Source: Porites lobata (taxonomy: Eukaryota > Cnidaria > Anthozoa > Scleractinia > Poritidae). Taken from it: a DNA stretch of 64,000 bases. Positions 1 through 11,522 of this stretch are shown here, in pieces. A program made the position numbers and the translations under genes. Positions within the stretch are counted from its first letter, which is position 1, and each line of letters begins with the position of its first letter. The stretch is from assembly GCA_942486035.1 (NCBI GenBank), contig CALNXK010000008.1, positions 5,170,001-5,234,000 of the forward strand. Direction: 5' to 3'. The notes beneath the pieces were generated by a model. It was given only the letters and a program-made list of their open reading frames with translations. It did no database searches and was not told the DNA's origin.

Positions 1-1383
1 AGTGTTATATCTGCAAGTTTGAAGTCAATCGCGACCGTAGTAAAACTCGCTGCGCAAATAGTTGGTCGAATTTAACCTTAAAATGCAACAATTACACATT
101 TGTGAAAGTTGATGTAACTATCTGCAAGTGTATTCTTGCCCAAAGCCGTCAGTTGCAAGAAACTGGTTAATCAGAAACCTACGGCGAATACAGTTCGTAA
201 TACAAGAAGAACAACTTTATGCTGAATGAGGGGCAAGATTAAAAAACTTTTGTTTATCAAACTTACTTTGTATTTGTCCCTCTGTTTTCGAAACCTATCT
301 TAACAAGGCAAGAGAGGGACAAATACAAAGTAAGTTTGATAAATAGAAGTTTTTTAATCTTGCCCCGCATTTAGCAGATTTAGCATATTAGCGTCGCAGG
401 TTTCCGTTTTGAGGAGAAATATATAGACACTAACTCCAGTACTTCTAGCCGTCCATTTTTCAGCTGCACTGAAAGCTCTTGTACTTGGTAATTTATTCAA
501 GGTTTTTAGACTTGACCGTCGCACAGGAAGTTTGCCACTTGGGGATAAAGATGAAGAAAATATGACAATTGTCTTATTCTTTTCATAATTCCCAATGGCA
601 AAATGCCCGTGCGAATGTGATGGCAAATCTTTCAAACTTAAATAAATTACCTAATACAAGGGTTTTCGTTGCAGCTGAAAATGGATCGGTTGAAGTACTG
701 GAGTTGGTGGCTTTATTTCTCCTCTAGACGGAAACCTTCAGTGCTAAAAACTGGTAGGCCGAGATTTCCGTAGATGTTATATCGTGCTTTGTTGAAATTT
801 TTTGCGAAAAGAGAAGGGAAAATACACAGTAACTTTGATAAATAGAAGTTATTTACTCTTGCCCCGCATTCAGCATAAAGTTGTTCTTCTTGTAGGTTTC
901 TGATTACTCAGTTTATTGCAACTGAAGTTTTGGCCAAGAACACCCTTACAGATAGGAGATAGTCCGCCGGTAGTTTCCCTCTATTAGTGCGTCAACTTTC
1001 ACAAATGTGTTAGCGTTGCATTTTAAGGTTATATGTGACTAATTTGACTAGTTATTTGTGCAGCGAGTTCTACGGTCACTATTGACTTCAAACTTGCATA
1101 TATAAAACTAGATATATTTGAGGCTTATTTGCTGAAGTTAGAGAAAAGTCTGTCTTAGGGTTTTGAAATTATTGACATTTTTTTAAAATTCGGTTTTAAA
1201 CATATGCCGATATCTCAGAAGTTTTTATACCTATAAGAAAATAAATAGAATTTTCTAAAAGTTCGACCATTCTTTATTAAGGGTGCCAAAAAAATCGTAG
1301 AAATCGGTTAAATCGTTCCTGTCGAAAAACCCGATTCAAAAACATAACCAACGTGTAAATATATTAGGTTCGGGCCACCTTAA
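1..1383. mobile_element. Foldback element with TTAA flank, right part, cut by window edge
   Basis: Bases 1-510 are repeated in reverse complement at about 640-1,085, so the region is one large imperfect palindrome. The right end is GGGCCACC at 1,372-1,379 followed by TTAA at 1,380-1,383. The matching left end, TTAA then GGTGGCCC, is visible only in copy B at 33,219-33,230. TTAA target sites are used by piggyBac and Kolobok transposons. No transposase is visible, so it is probably a non-autonomous relative. Superfamily assignment is uncertain. Confidence 0.7.
230..366. repeat. Hairpin repeat inside the foldback element
   Basis: The left arm begins GGGGCAAGATT at 230 and the right arm ends AATCTTGCCCC at 366. 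Arms of about 50 bases pair almost fully, including a stretch around ACAAATACAAAGTAAG. Copy B (about 33,977-34,081) lacks about 33 bases of the left arm, so the hairpin is intact only here. Confidence 0.75.
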
Positions 1384-1854
1384 ATGACTCTTCAAAATTA
1401 TCATAAGGGGTTTTTAAGAAACTCGCATTGATGTGGAGAGATGATTCTCGTCAGTGAGGGGGTAGACCGCTGAATATTTGAGGTAGATACCTTTCGTTTC
1501 AAAACCCTTCCTCAATATCGAGGAGAGACTGAGCAAAGGCGATACTTTCCTCGAACTATTAAGTACATCACGGCATACTTACTAGTAAGAATATAATAGT
1601 TGCTGTCACTTTAGAGTATTTGTCATTAATTATCACTGATAACCTAATGATTCAAAACAATCGTCTCCAGCCACAAACAAACAAACGGAGAAGCAACGGA
1701 GAAGCTTTATTTGTGAAAATATAGGGCAGGAAGCTTATAATTTTTAAGGTTTCACGAAAAAAACTCTCCTTCATTTTAATCGTTGCCGGCGCTTGAATTT
1801 CAAGAGAAAGTTTTGAAAGTTCGTGGTGAGAAAGTAAAAGTCACCATCACGTCA
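1384..1854. other. No gene seen
   Basis: AT-rich intergenic sequence between two repeats. I see no coding exon. Most of it is absent from copy B, where about 983 bases (846-1,828 here) are deleted. Confidence 0.6.
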
Positions 1855-2251
1855 TGGGCACCCAACGAGAATATAGTTCAAAACCACTTAAACATAGCAT
1901 TGCTAAACGTATTTTAGTATTTAAACTGTAGCTATAGGCATATTTTTATCCCGGCCCTAAAAATTTTTTATCTGTTCGGATTTCCTAGCTGAAAGTCTAG
2001 AGATCCGAAAATTATAGGGATCAAAACTTACCTTTCCGAAAATTTAGCCAAAAAAAAGGCTCCAGAAAATTCTAGGTGACCTTTTTAGGGTAAAACTCCG
2101 TTAAAAATGGGCAATTATGCCGTTTTTTAGATGTTCGAAAATCCTAGGAGAGGTAGGGAAGCAAGAAATTTTACAACAAATGTTCCGAAAATTCTAGATC
2201 TCAAATCGTCTTCCAAACAGATGTTTTCCGAAAATTGACGTTGGGTGCCCC
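1855..2251. mobile_element. MITE-like repeat with GGGCACCCAACG inverted ends
   Basis: The left end reads TGGGCACCCAACG and the right end CGTTGGGTGCCCC, a short terminal inverted repeat. The interior is AT-rich with repeated CCGAAAATT motifs and has no transposase. It is also present in copy B (34,584-34,981), so it predates the duplication. No clear target-site duplication was found. Confidence 0.6.
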
Positions 2252-2613
2252 TGTCACGTTTTTATATGCTCCACAAAAAAAGGAAATGAGCAGAAATGCG
2301 GCTAAAATGAAAGGCGCATGTGCAGTTAATTGTGTACACATAGACGGTAAGAAAAATCGAGCGTTCGTTGTAAATGGTTTTCTATATTTTAATGTGACAA
2401 GAAGATCCAACTCGATGGAAAAATTTAAAAAAAACATCATCCTGTTTATACAGTTGTTTCCAGTTCTCTGACAAGGTACAAAATTATATATAGAACAAGA
2501 TTTACATCATATCTACTGAACATCCTCCGTTTCATCAGCTTTACATTTTCTTTTATTATATCAGTCTAAATTGTCCTCCTGCACGTTCAGATTGAAATAT
2601 CAAAGAGGAAGAA

Positions 2614-3722
2614 CTAGGAACAGTGAGCCACTGAACATTCACCACCGGAGCAGTCACAGGCACAGGAATTGGGACAGTTACTGCATAAGTCAGCACAGTT
2701 TGTACCTTGGGATCCTTTGGCTGACCCAAGGGACGTGGCCGCGCGAAATCGGGCCCCTGGTGAAAGTGATAAGAAAGTTTACCTATCATGAATCACCTTA
2801 TGTACCGTAGGTTAATCTAACGATTGACCCGCACCTATGCAAACCTCATATTTCATCGGGTTCCTATAACCTGCACTACCTATTGTTTTCAGGGATATGG
2901 GCATTGTTTTGTCACTATCCATATTGTTTTCCCAGCCAATCACAACCTTGTTTGGAATAGGTCCTAATCATGGTCCTAATCTAAGGTAGTCTGGAGTTAT
3001 CGATTTCAGGCACGGGATTTCGAATTCTTTGTCGTCTTCCGATCTTTTCGATTGCTGTTGAGTTTTGGTGGCGGAACTGCTAAATCCCTCCAACGGAAAG
3101 CATCCGCCGCCAGCCTCGTCTCCAGGCTAGTTCTGAGTGAGTGGAAAAAGGTTGGAACCAATCGATAGACTTTAACAGGTGACGTCACATCAGACATCCG
3201 CAAGGGTGATCGTGAATGAGGCTGACGACCCCGCGCCTATAATAATCCCGCCAGCTACGAGGGCTATTTTCTTCATGAATTATTAATGAGTTTAAGAAAC
3301 AAATCTGAAAATTTGGTAGCTTCTGGGTATTGCCAGGAGCCTATGGGCTCCTGGTACTGCGGATGGGTTTGATCACCAAATGGCGTAATGCAAAAGACTG
3401 AAAAGACGCAGAACAATACCCGTACCACGACACAAAAGCGAACCAACAATACCTGGGAGGAGGGGGTACTTTAGGAATTTCTGGGTTCGGATGTGCCGCT
3501 GGGACCCTGGAACCCTTAACCTATACTAGAGCTAGTTCAGATGAATTTTGCTACCCTATGCTAGTGTAAACTCCCCAAATCCCCCCTATCCTAGAGTAGC
3601 TGTTTTCCAGAAACCACTGAGGTCACTAGCACAGTCTAGCCAAAACAAAACCTTATCAGTACCACAATCCCTAGTCTAGATAAAATCTTCAACCAACTTA
3701 TCAGTTTCCTGAAAAATGATAC

Positions 3723-3761
<39 letters not shown>

Positions 3762-3800
3762 CCTAGAGTAAACTGCTTGAAAACCATACCCTTCACAGCG

Positions 3801-3839
<39 letters not shown>

Positions 3840-3995
3840 GGGCAACAATGGTTTCCCAACACAAAGAAACACCCGAAATTTAAGAATACACTAATTAAAC
3901 TGAATCAAAACAAGAAATTCAATTTTACCTTCACTTGGTACAGAAAACATGGTCACGGCAAGAGCAACTACCAATATAATCACCAAGCGATTCAT
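2614..3995 (-). CDS. Small secreted 8-cysteine peptide, copy A
   Basis: Two coding exons. The first (3,995-3,929, 67 bases) starts at ATG and encodes a signal peptide with a hydrophobic core (VIILVVALAV), ending in phase 1 at GAAG|GTAAAA. The second (2,756-2,614, 143 bases) follows a good acceptor (CTTATCACTTTCACCAG) and, in the matching phase, ends at a TAG. The product is 69 residues. Its C-terminal third has eight cysteines spaced C-x3-C-x2-C-x3-C-x-C-x-C-x4-C-x4-C. A polyadenylation signal (AATAAA) lies at 2,557-2,552. The longest open frame here is a different, proline/valine-rich one that does not match the splice phase. Corals have small cysteine-rich secreted proteins (SCRiPs), some studied as toxins. 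Membership is my inference; an antimicrobial or structural role is equally possible. Confidence 0.75.
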
Positions 3996-4010
3996 TATTA
4001 GCTGAAGCTG

Positions 4011-5990
4011 AAAAAATAAATTTACTGTTAGCTAGGCAATAAGGAGCCGCCATAAATGCGTTGTTTAATACAGTTTCTACAATATTGTTTTACTAGTTTG
4101 AAAGAGATCAAGAAAGTTTGGGCTGAAATATTTTTAAAATGTGATAATTATTATCATTATCTTCGCAAGACATGATCTTGGGATTCCTGTGGTACTTAGT
4201 TGGAATTCCTAGGGTACTCGAGGGTGACCTTTTCAGTAAGCGTGTTTCGTCGTACGTCTGCATTTTCTGCGCCATTTTGAATAATTTAGCTCGCGTTATT
4301 TACGCCATAAGCAATTGTCATAAGCGAAAATAGCAATCACGTGCATCACTCTGGTTCCATGGATCGAGGTCAACAAGATGATTACACGGAAATATTTGTA
4401 TTCGGCAAAAGAATGAACTTTGGAGTTTTTTTCTAAGCGGTTTTTATCACTGAGCTGATGACTCTGTTACACTTTTTTCGGTCAATGCCGTTCAAATCGA
4501 GCTTGAACTTCGTAGAAACACACAAATAAAGACCAGGTAACATTTGTGCCGTGAGAAGTTTACCCGTGCGTTTGAGTCTATTTACGTATTTGTAGTTTAA
4601 CCTCTTACATGCACGAAAAATATTCTGGGATAAAGTAAGCTTGAAGAATTTTATCCGCGTATCAGTGCAGGTTGTTACAACTGGAATGCTTTATTCACGT
4701 CTGATATAACTACGCGCGGGCCATTTTGCATGATAAGTATCTCGCTTGCTGAAGCAAGCTAAGTTTAAAACATGTTGAACTGACCTACACGAACTTAAAA
4801 TAATCATGAGATGAAAAGTTTGCACAATGGCAAAAGATTCTGTCCGGTTCTCTGACATCACTAATCTAGCAAAAACCTAATATGTTTCCGTCGCTCCTAT
4901 GTTTTCTCTTCAAGTTGTGTCACGCAAGGAGCCAGGACTTTTTAACCTTCGAGGCTACCATTTTCTCGAAGTTTGTTGTGACATGTTTATCATTTTAACA
5001 ACATAGAACTTTTAACGATTTACTTTACATTTTTATCGACCATGCTTGAGGGAGAGTAAGGCATGTTAAGAGTAAAGAGTTAATGAGTGAGATATTTTGA
5101 ATCCGAGTTTTTTTACGAAAAGAAAGTTTACTTTTTAATTCATGCTCTTCCATGATTTTGAAATAATGCTTGACGACGCAAAAGCTAATCTGGAGCTAAG
5201 AAAACTCGAACGCACTCATTAATCTATCATTACTACTAGCTATTATTATTATTATTATTATTACTAAAACAGTCCGTATTTTTGCGTACTCAACTACTCT
5301 CGAACAGTCAAACAAAAGGTCTGGAGCGAGGCTGAAAACAGAGAGCGAGACTGTGGAGAGACGCTCTATTACGCTAAACCGATTTTGAGAAAAAAACCGA
5401 CTGTTTTGCAGTCTACTCCTGATCGTGTAATTTGAACCAATTTGCATTTTCCAAGTGAAAAACCGAGATTCCACTGAAATAATAATTTTGGAAAATTTTA
5501 TCTCGACACATTTAGTATTCCGAAGAAATTCTCTTTTAAAAACTCGAAATTTTTCTAACGTATGGCCTCATTTATCTTTGCCATCCAGCAATTTCGAAAT
5601 TGCTTATGCGACTGCTATTTCCTTAGATATAAATTGCTCAAGCTAACCAGCTCTTTAAATTTTAAAACTTAAATTTATGTATACAGTGATTCCTTCTGTA
5701 GCATAACTTGTCTGCAAAGATTCGCCTTTTTTCACCAGAGTGTAAGGGTTTACGGGATAAAGGCATTGTCTCTTAGTTTCTCAGAGGACAACTACTAATC
5801 AGAACCAAACTTTGCCAATAAAAATAATCGCAGAACTCGAGTTTTTCTATCCGAGACGGTATCGGCAACATATGGGCGTTAGTGTTCGCAAAAATGTATA
5901 ACGAGGAGCCACGTGAGCCGCATCGAACAGAAACTAGCTAGCATATTTCAAAGACAGAAAACCTGTCATTACATATACTCACGGGATACT
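4011..5990 (-). other. Probable 5'UTR intron of peptide gene, copy A
   Basis: A polypyrimidine acceptor (TTTATTTTTTCAG) lies just upstream of the ATG exon, and a strong donor (GAAAAAG|GTGAGT) lies at 5,994/5,993. The stretch between them has no convincing exon. It contains a short (TTA)n run at 5,243-5,264 that is shorter in copy B. Confidence 0.5.
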
Positions 5991-5993
5991 CAC

Positions 5994-6110
5994 CTTTTTC
6001 TGTTACTCGGTAAATCTTCCGTACGGTCTCGGCTCCTCAATCAGTGCCAGGTGCAATATAATGAACGATCGTCAAACTTCTCTTTTTATTCTTTCTAGTA
6101 CGTGAGCATT
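5994..6110 (-). promoter_or_regulatory. Promoter block and non-coding exon 1 of peptide gene, copy A
   Basis: On the minus strand a conserved block reads CCAATGCTCACGTACTAG, then GAATAAAAAG, a TATA-like motif. About 80 bases further is a strong splice donor, GAAAAAG|GTGAGT, at 5,994. The block is almost identical in copy B (38,706-38,820), and its core is also kept upstream of the older third paralogue (near 32,740-32,765), although the surrounding sequence has diverged. Three-way conservation supports a promoter. The transcription start is inferred. Confidence 0.5.
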
Positions 6111-7829
6111 GGCTTTCAGTGACAGTAAATCGTTAGAACTAGAAGTCGGAAGTGGTAGGAAGCGTAGCTCACGCGCAAGAGTTCTGGGTTTTTCGAGGGC
6201 ATTTCGTGATTACGAAATATGTTTCATCTGAAATGAGTCTTGAATGAGTCATACACGAGGATACACAACTACATGTGTATCTTTGACGTACCTTTTTGTC
6301 TTTTCGGTGTTTCAGAAACCTGCTTTTTTCCACTAAGAAAAATTCTCAGTTTTCGGGGCAAAGTAGTGTTGATTAGATTCCAGGGTCGCGAGAACCTTTC
6401 AAAGGAGGAGACGTGACCGCCCGTCGACCTGACCATGTTAGGTCATGTCAGTTTTCCTTCCGCGAAGTTGATTATTAATATAATTAGAGCAATTATATTT
6501 GTCATTGTTTAAGCCAATAAAACCAATAAAGCCAATAGACCTAAAATAGTACACTGATAACACAACGTGAACTCTACCATTGGTATGGTATTGTTGTGAT
6601 GCGTTTGTTTGCCCATGCATGAATGATTAAGAGTGTCACAGGAAATATTATCCCTTTTATGGCTAGAACAATTTTCGGATTTTGTAACTCAAACGTATTA
6701 ATCTGTGGCCGAAATCATATGATGTCACCATATACTGAAGCAAAACCTCTTAAATTTGTCATAACTTTCGAATAGCACTGTTTAAATCTATTGATTTTAC
6801 AAAAAGGAATTTGGAATTTTCTTTAGCCACTATAGGGCCGGAATGTAAGAGTTTAAGGCCCAGAGTAAGTACACTTTTACTGAATCTTGCCAAACAACGA
6901 TGGATCTGATTATTTAATTTGCAAACCCTCGCGAAACTCGATCGGTCTGGCACTCTCGTCAAGCTCAGCTTCCTACCGAGCGGCGGTTGCGTTAAACTGG
7001 CTGGGTTTACCGTACCAGCCACGAATTTCCTGTCGTCAGGTCTCCTTTTTCTCTTGCCTTCTTCCTCTTTTTGGTTTCATTGTTCTATTTGATTCTAAAA
7101 TACGATATGTTTGATGATTCAATTTGCAGTAAAAGTGCATAAATTCTTATTTGTTTATAGCAACTTGGTGTCCACGAATCGTGAACGTGAAAAACAAAAT
7201 ATGATTTCCAAAAATATCATACTACACCGGACCCGGACCTGTCTTGTATCTGGTTGTAGATGTTAACTTAGCTAATAAAACGCAGCATTTTTAGAATAAT
7301 CTTTGTTTAGTAAGATCTTAGAACGGCACGTATAATGGTGAAAAGTGAATGTGGTTTTCGGTTATAAGCAGGCGTTTGTGGGGAGGGATGAAAAACGAGC
7401 TCTCGATCCCTAAAAACGCCTGCGTGTGAGGCTACTTAGAGTCAGGATTACACTTTACCCGTACGTGAACAAACAGTACGTAACAATTAGTACCAAACAG
7501 TTAGGAGTAAACAAAAGAAAACAGTGAAATTGGAGCGTAATACTCCGTAGTAGTGTACCATCTATTTCAAGGGTTAAGTGAAATATTCTAAACGAATGTA
7601 TACAGTTTTAGTCACTAAAGCGGGCGCAAGTCTCCTCTCTAACTCCTCTCTTTTATCCACGAATCGTTGTAGAATTACACGTGGGAAACAAAGCCGAGAT
7701 TTCACTAAACTATCTGACCACGTTAACTTTATCTTTCGGGGTGTGGATATACTTTAGCTAATAAACGCAGCATTTTTTCAGTCTTAAGTCAGGTAATCGG
7801 GTTAAAAAAGGGATTACCTATCATCTAAA
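6111..7829. other. No gene seen
   Basis: Intergenic sequence present in both copies with small differences. The open frames here are short, unlike any family I know, and lack splice or codon support. Confidence 0.6.
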
Positions 7830-9430
7830 AACCGACATGGTAGTTGCAAGAACACCAATGGTGTGTCTCTGAGTAAGGCGTCTGTTTTCAGTTTTGCATT
7901 TCTCGAATGTGGGGAACTGTCGAGCTCTACTATAACGGGGTCGCATTTGCAATGGAGTTACCAAAATGGGGTCGCTCATTTTCGTTTTTTGGGGGGTAAG
8001 ACGGTTCTTCTTATTTACGGTTAGCAAACGTGCCAGAATGTTTGTACTGTAGATGAAAACTAAAGTGTTCTTCATTCAATCTAAAAAATGGGTCAATTCA
8101 TAAAAATAGAAAGTGACTAAGTTGGGATCGCGAAAACGAAAATGACATACTGTATTTGCCCAAAAGTGACTAAGATGGGGTCTATAATTGGCCACAGAAT
8201 AGACCTGCCCCCCTACTAAGGGAGGTGTGTCGCCGCAACGGCACGTATAATGGTGAAAAGTGAATGCACCAACTAAGAGTCAGGATTACCCTTTTTTACC
8301 TGCGAGTGAACAAACAGTACGGCCAGACAGGCCAGCGGCACGTACCCAGCAAAAATTAACCCAAGCACCCCCCCCCCCCCATCCCCCGGGGTTTGTTGCC
8401 TCAACCGGTCGGACAAAAATCAAATCACGATATCCCCTTAATAAAATGATGTGCCAGTTTTTCTTGATGTACCCTGGCATTGTGAGATTAGTATGTCGAG
8501 CCGTCTGTTGCTTCGATACGGTGTGGGCAGAAATCGATTAATCAAATTTCAAAAAAATAAAACGGCAGTTTCATGATAGAAACTGCCTTCTCTCTCCTTC
8601 GCAGAGGCTCCCGCTTAGACTTGCCACAAGTTAAATCGCACGAAGGACTTTTTTTAGAGTCAAGCTCCCGCTTTCCATTTCAATAAAAATAGCAATGATT
8701 AAAACATAGAAAGCGCGCGGTGGATGATGGGAAGAGAAAAAGAATGTCTGCCTCTCTTCTTCTCTTTTCCCTTCCCATCATCCCGTGGGTGTCTTTCTTT
8801 TTCCCTCTCCCCAGCCTCCCTGTGACACAAAGAGACCTTTCCCTGGAGAGAAAGAGGGAACTGCATTGAACACCAAGGTATGATTTTACACTAGTTAATA
8901 AAGAGGAAAACAGTACTGGAATATTCTTTAACCAACACTAAAAGCATCAATCAACAAAAGCACAGAAAGTTTTGACCTGATTTAACTATGACCAAACAGT
9001 AATACTAATATAGTACGCAAATTTTAGATAAGGATTCACCTGAATACATGTACCACTGACAGTAATACTCTTAGCTACAATGTATGTTCTTTTTCTTAAG
9101 AAAATAAGACTCTATTTAAGATTCTAAACAGCCAATATTTGTGCTAATTACCATTTATGTAAGAACCCGTTTAGGCTATAAACTCAGGAAAATGCAGGTT
9201 TTCACTGTATTAATGGTACATGTAGTGAACAATAAGAGGCTTAACAGACATTGTCAGAATATATCAATTTTCATTTGCCACTTGTTTGTCCTTTCAAATG
9301 CATATTTTGCTCTTATTACCTGCATTAACAAGGTAAATTTGTGAAGAAAATCCATGTTGGAATTTTAAGATGTGCTTTGGGCTGCATTACTGAATTATGG
9401 CTGAATTAAAGGGAATTTTCTCAAAAAAAA
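7830..9430. repeat. Older repeat, unit 1 (related to the Kelch gene 3' flank)
   Basis: Many blocks here recur in the same order at 11,900-15,770 with clear divergence. They include CACCAATGGTGTGTCT, GTCTGTTGCTTCGAT, CGCGGTGGATGATGGG and ACAAGGTAAATTT. Unit 2 runs up to the Kelch gene 3' end at 15,868; unit 1 stops near 9,430 with no Kelch gene beside it. This is an ancient local duplication, older than the 32 kb event because both copies carry both units. Confidence 0.75.
8564..8587. repeat. Conserved perfect hairpin, 9-base stem
   Basis: GGCAGTTTC at 8,564-8,572 pairs with GAAACTGCC at 8,579-8,587 across a 6-base loop, after an A-rich stretch. The stem is kept at 12,197-12,220 in unit 2, where the loop sequence differs (GGTTACA). 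Function is unknown. Confidence 0.6.
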
Positions 9431-9589
9431 TAAAATGCACCGAAAAGTTCCAAAAGTAACAACCCCCTGAAAGTAGCGACCCTCCAAAAGAAGCGAGAAA
9501 AGTGCGCATGCAAATCCCAAAAAGTAGCGACCCCAAAAAGATAATGACCCTTCGAAAGTAGCGGCTATCTTTAAAACAAGGAACGGTGA

Positions 9590-9775
9590 ATCGGGGAATG
9601 GGAATGGGAATGGAAATGGGGAACGGGCAACAGGGAACGGGGAATCTTTAAAGTGGGGAATCTTCAAAAGCGGGAATCTTTAAAAGCGGGAATTTTTAAA
9701 ACGGCGAGGAATCTTTAAAATGGAGAATCTTTAAAACGGGGAATCTTGAAAAGCGGGAATCTTTTGTAAACGCTT
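9590..9775. repeat. Degenerate minisatellite around GGGGAATCTTTAAAA
   Basis: At least eight imperfect tandem copies of a 14-18 base unit related to GGGAATCTTTAAAA, preceded by a GGGAATGGGAATGG run. Also present in copy B at about 42,290-42,477. Confidence 0.8.
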
Positions 9776-10460
9776 TTATAATCGAGGATGATTCTATAAA
9801 CCCTTAGTTTTGCTCATTATTGTAAACCGAGCTATCTTTAACAGGCTGGTGTGAAATCAATCCTTGCACATTTCCAAGTTCTTAGCTGAATGATTTTGAA
9901 AGCGTTGGTCTTGAAAAAGTTTGAATTTGACAAAGGTGGTAGTCTGTTTCAGCCAATCAGTTGAATCATGTTGAATGATCTAAAACCGCCCGCGCTGTCA
10001 AAATTTGTTGTTGTAGTCATGTTTTTCGTGTCTGTTATTAACTATACAAATTAAAATGCAATTATTTTTTTAAAAAAGCACATGATATCCCGGCCAATAA
10101 AAATCATTTTCATGATTAAAATTAAAAATTAAAATTTTAATTTTCCGACGAGCGTCTACGTCACTTTTTTATTCGAGCTTCCCCCGGGCATACGTCCTTC
10201 AATATTGAGCGATCCGTCCCAAAAGTAATCTGCAATTTACACTCCGAAGAGAGAAAACTGAATTTCTTGTTATATATTTTCTCTAAAATAAAAGTGCTTT
10301 TTGCGATTTTTTAAAATTATTTTGCTCAATTTTTCTTGGCGATCGCTCTTAAAAAGATTGTGGTTACCACCGCTCAGCTACTACAATTTGTAGCTCGTTC
10401 ATCTATAACCTATTTGCAATGTTCACTTTAATTTACAGAGAGTGCCCGTAATGGCACACC
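9776..10460. other. No gene seen
   Basis: AT-rich intergenic sequence shared with copy B. It contains a small self-complementary AT stretch near 10,110-10,142. Confidence 0.6.
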
Positions 10461-10465
10461 AGTTG

Positions 10466-11522
10466 CAGGGACCGCGGAGGGGGAGGGGCTGGTAGGGCCG
10501 CGGCCCCACCACTTTTTTGCGCCCCTGCCCCCACTTTTTGCGCTGAAAAGAAAAATAATTAAAATAAAAAAAAATACTTGAAACAAGTTTTTTCCGTCTA
10601 TATTCCGCTACATTCTCTGTATTTTCTTTTATTTCAAACGCCAGGCATTTTGTGGGGCTCTTGTGCTTTTCGCGGTAATTGTGCCCTAGGGCCGACTTGC
10701 CCCTTGATCATACGCCATGCCTTGGCTTGCCTTGGCCACCCCTTCGCTTCGTTCGGCAGCGTGTGTTGTACTTCCAGCTCCGGCAGAGTTTTTTATCAGT
10801 TTTATCAGACGAAATGAAGAAAATTACTAGCTTTTTCAAGCCAAACGAAGGTGAGTAGTTGTTTTGAGTTGATGAAAGTTTTATATTTTGTCTTTCTCCT
10901 TTCGAATCGATGGCAAGAAGAATTACATTACTTGAACAGTGAACGGCCATAGTTAGAAATTTTTCAGATTTTCAGTGTAGTATTTTCTATACTAAAATTG
11001 TAATCGCGTCTTTTCTTGCATTGAATCTGAACTGACCGTGTATGTTGGTCGTTTATTAGAGTTAGCTGGGACTTCGTCAAAGTCTGTAAGCTCTGCAGAA
11101 AAGACGACAACTACTTGCAGTGAAAATGGTGAGTTTGAGTTTGACCAGTAAACATTTCAATATATTGTTAAAAGTTTCATTTTTTGGAAGTGCGAGTTGT
11201 TTCTGACTAATATTCGTTAAGTGTAATTGGATTTTTGGTGATGGGTTATATATTTATTCTATTTATAATATTCTACTTATTGTCAGCAATCCTGTAATTT
11301 AGCATACACATTTGCTGGAAGGAATGAAAATCGTATGAAGAATTTCGGTATCTTCACTAATGTCGACCTATAAAGAGCAACAAGTACTGGAAAAAGTATG
11401 CAAAGTCACGCGACAGAAACAAATCAAATACTATGATTTTATTCCTTTTTTCGATTTTCAATATGAAAAAATCATTTTCAATTGTCAGCCCTCCCACTTT
11501 TCACCTTGCTCCGCGGTCCCTG
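10466..11522 (+). mobile_element. hAT-like DNA transposon, deletion derivative, copy A only
   Basis: The ends are perfect 14-base inverted repeats, CAGGGACCGCGGAG at the left and its complement at the right. The insertion is flanked by AGTTG at 10,461-10,465 and 11,523-11,527; copy B has a single AGTTG at 43,162-43,166, the empty site. CAGGG-type ends are typical of hAT elements, though hAT normally duplicates 8 bases, so the subgroup is open. The interior holds two apparent 5' exons of a transposase but no catalytic region. It inserted after the 32 kb duplication, or was lost cleanly from B; insertion is more likely. Confidence 0.85.
10814..11128 (+). pseudogene. 5' exons of a truncated hAT-like transposase
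   Basis: Exon 1 (10,814-10,850) starts MKKITSFF and ends in phase 1 at a GTGAGT donor. Exon 2 (11,060-11,128) follows a TTTATTAG acceptor, continues in phase with a serine/threonine-rich stretch, and ends at another GTGAGT donor. N-termini of the K-x-x-SFF type are common in hAT-like and zinc-finger transposases, before a BED or TTF zinc finger. Nothing of the zinc finger, RNase-H-like core or dimerisation domain follows before the right end, so this is a remnant. Exon calls rest on splice phase only. Confidence 0.5.

Noticed and set aside
354..635. 93-codon minus-strand frame (copy at 34,085-34,345)
   Set aside because: It lies in the palindromic arms of the foldback element, and copy B changes its start. 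Similarity between copies reflects the duplication, not coding selection.
2556..2789. Longest open frame with a proline/valine-rich product (and its copy at 35,289-35,522)
   Set aside because: It reads through the intron end and is out of phase with the signal-peptide exon. The shifted frame gives eight regularly spaced cysteines and matches the third paralogue's start.
9395..9667. Minus-strand frame rich in phenylalanine-proline repeats
   Set aside because: It is a translation of the GGGAATGG minisatellite.
9660..9775. Tandem GGGAATCTTTAAAA units as a CRISPR array
   Set aside because: No unique spacers, units too short and degenerate, and the genome is eukaryotic.
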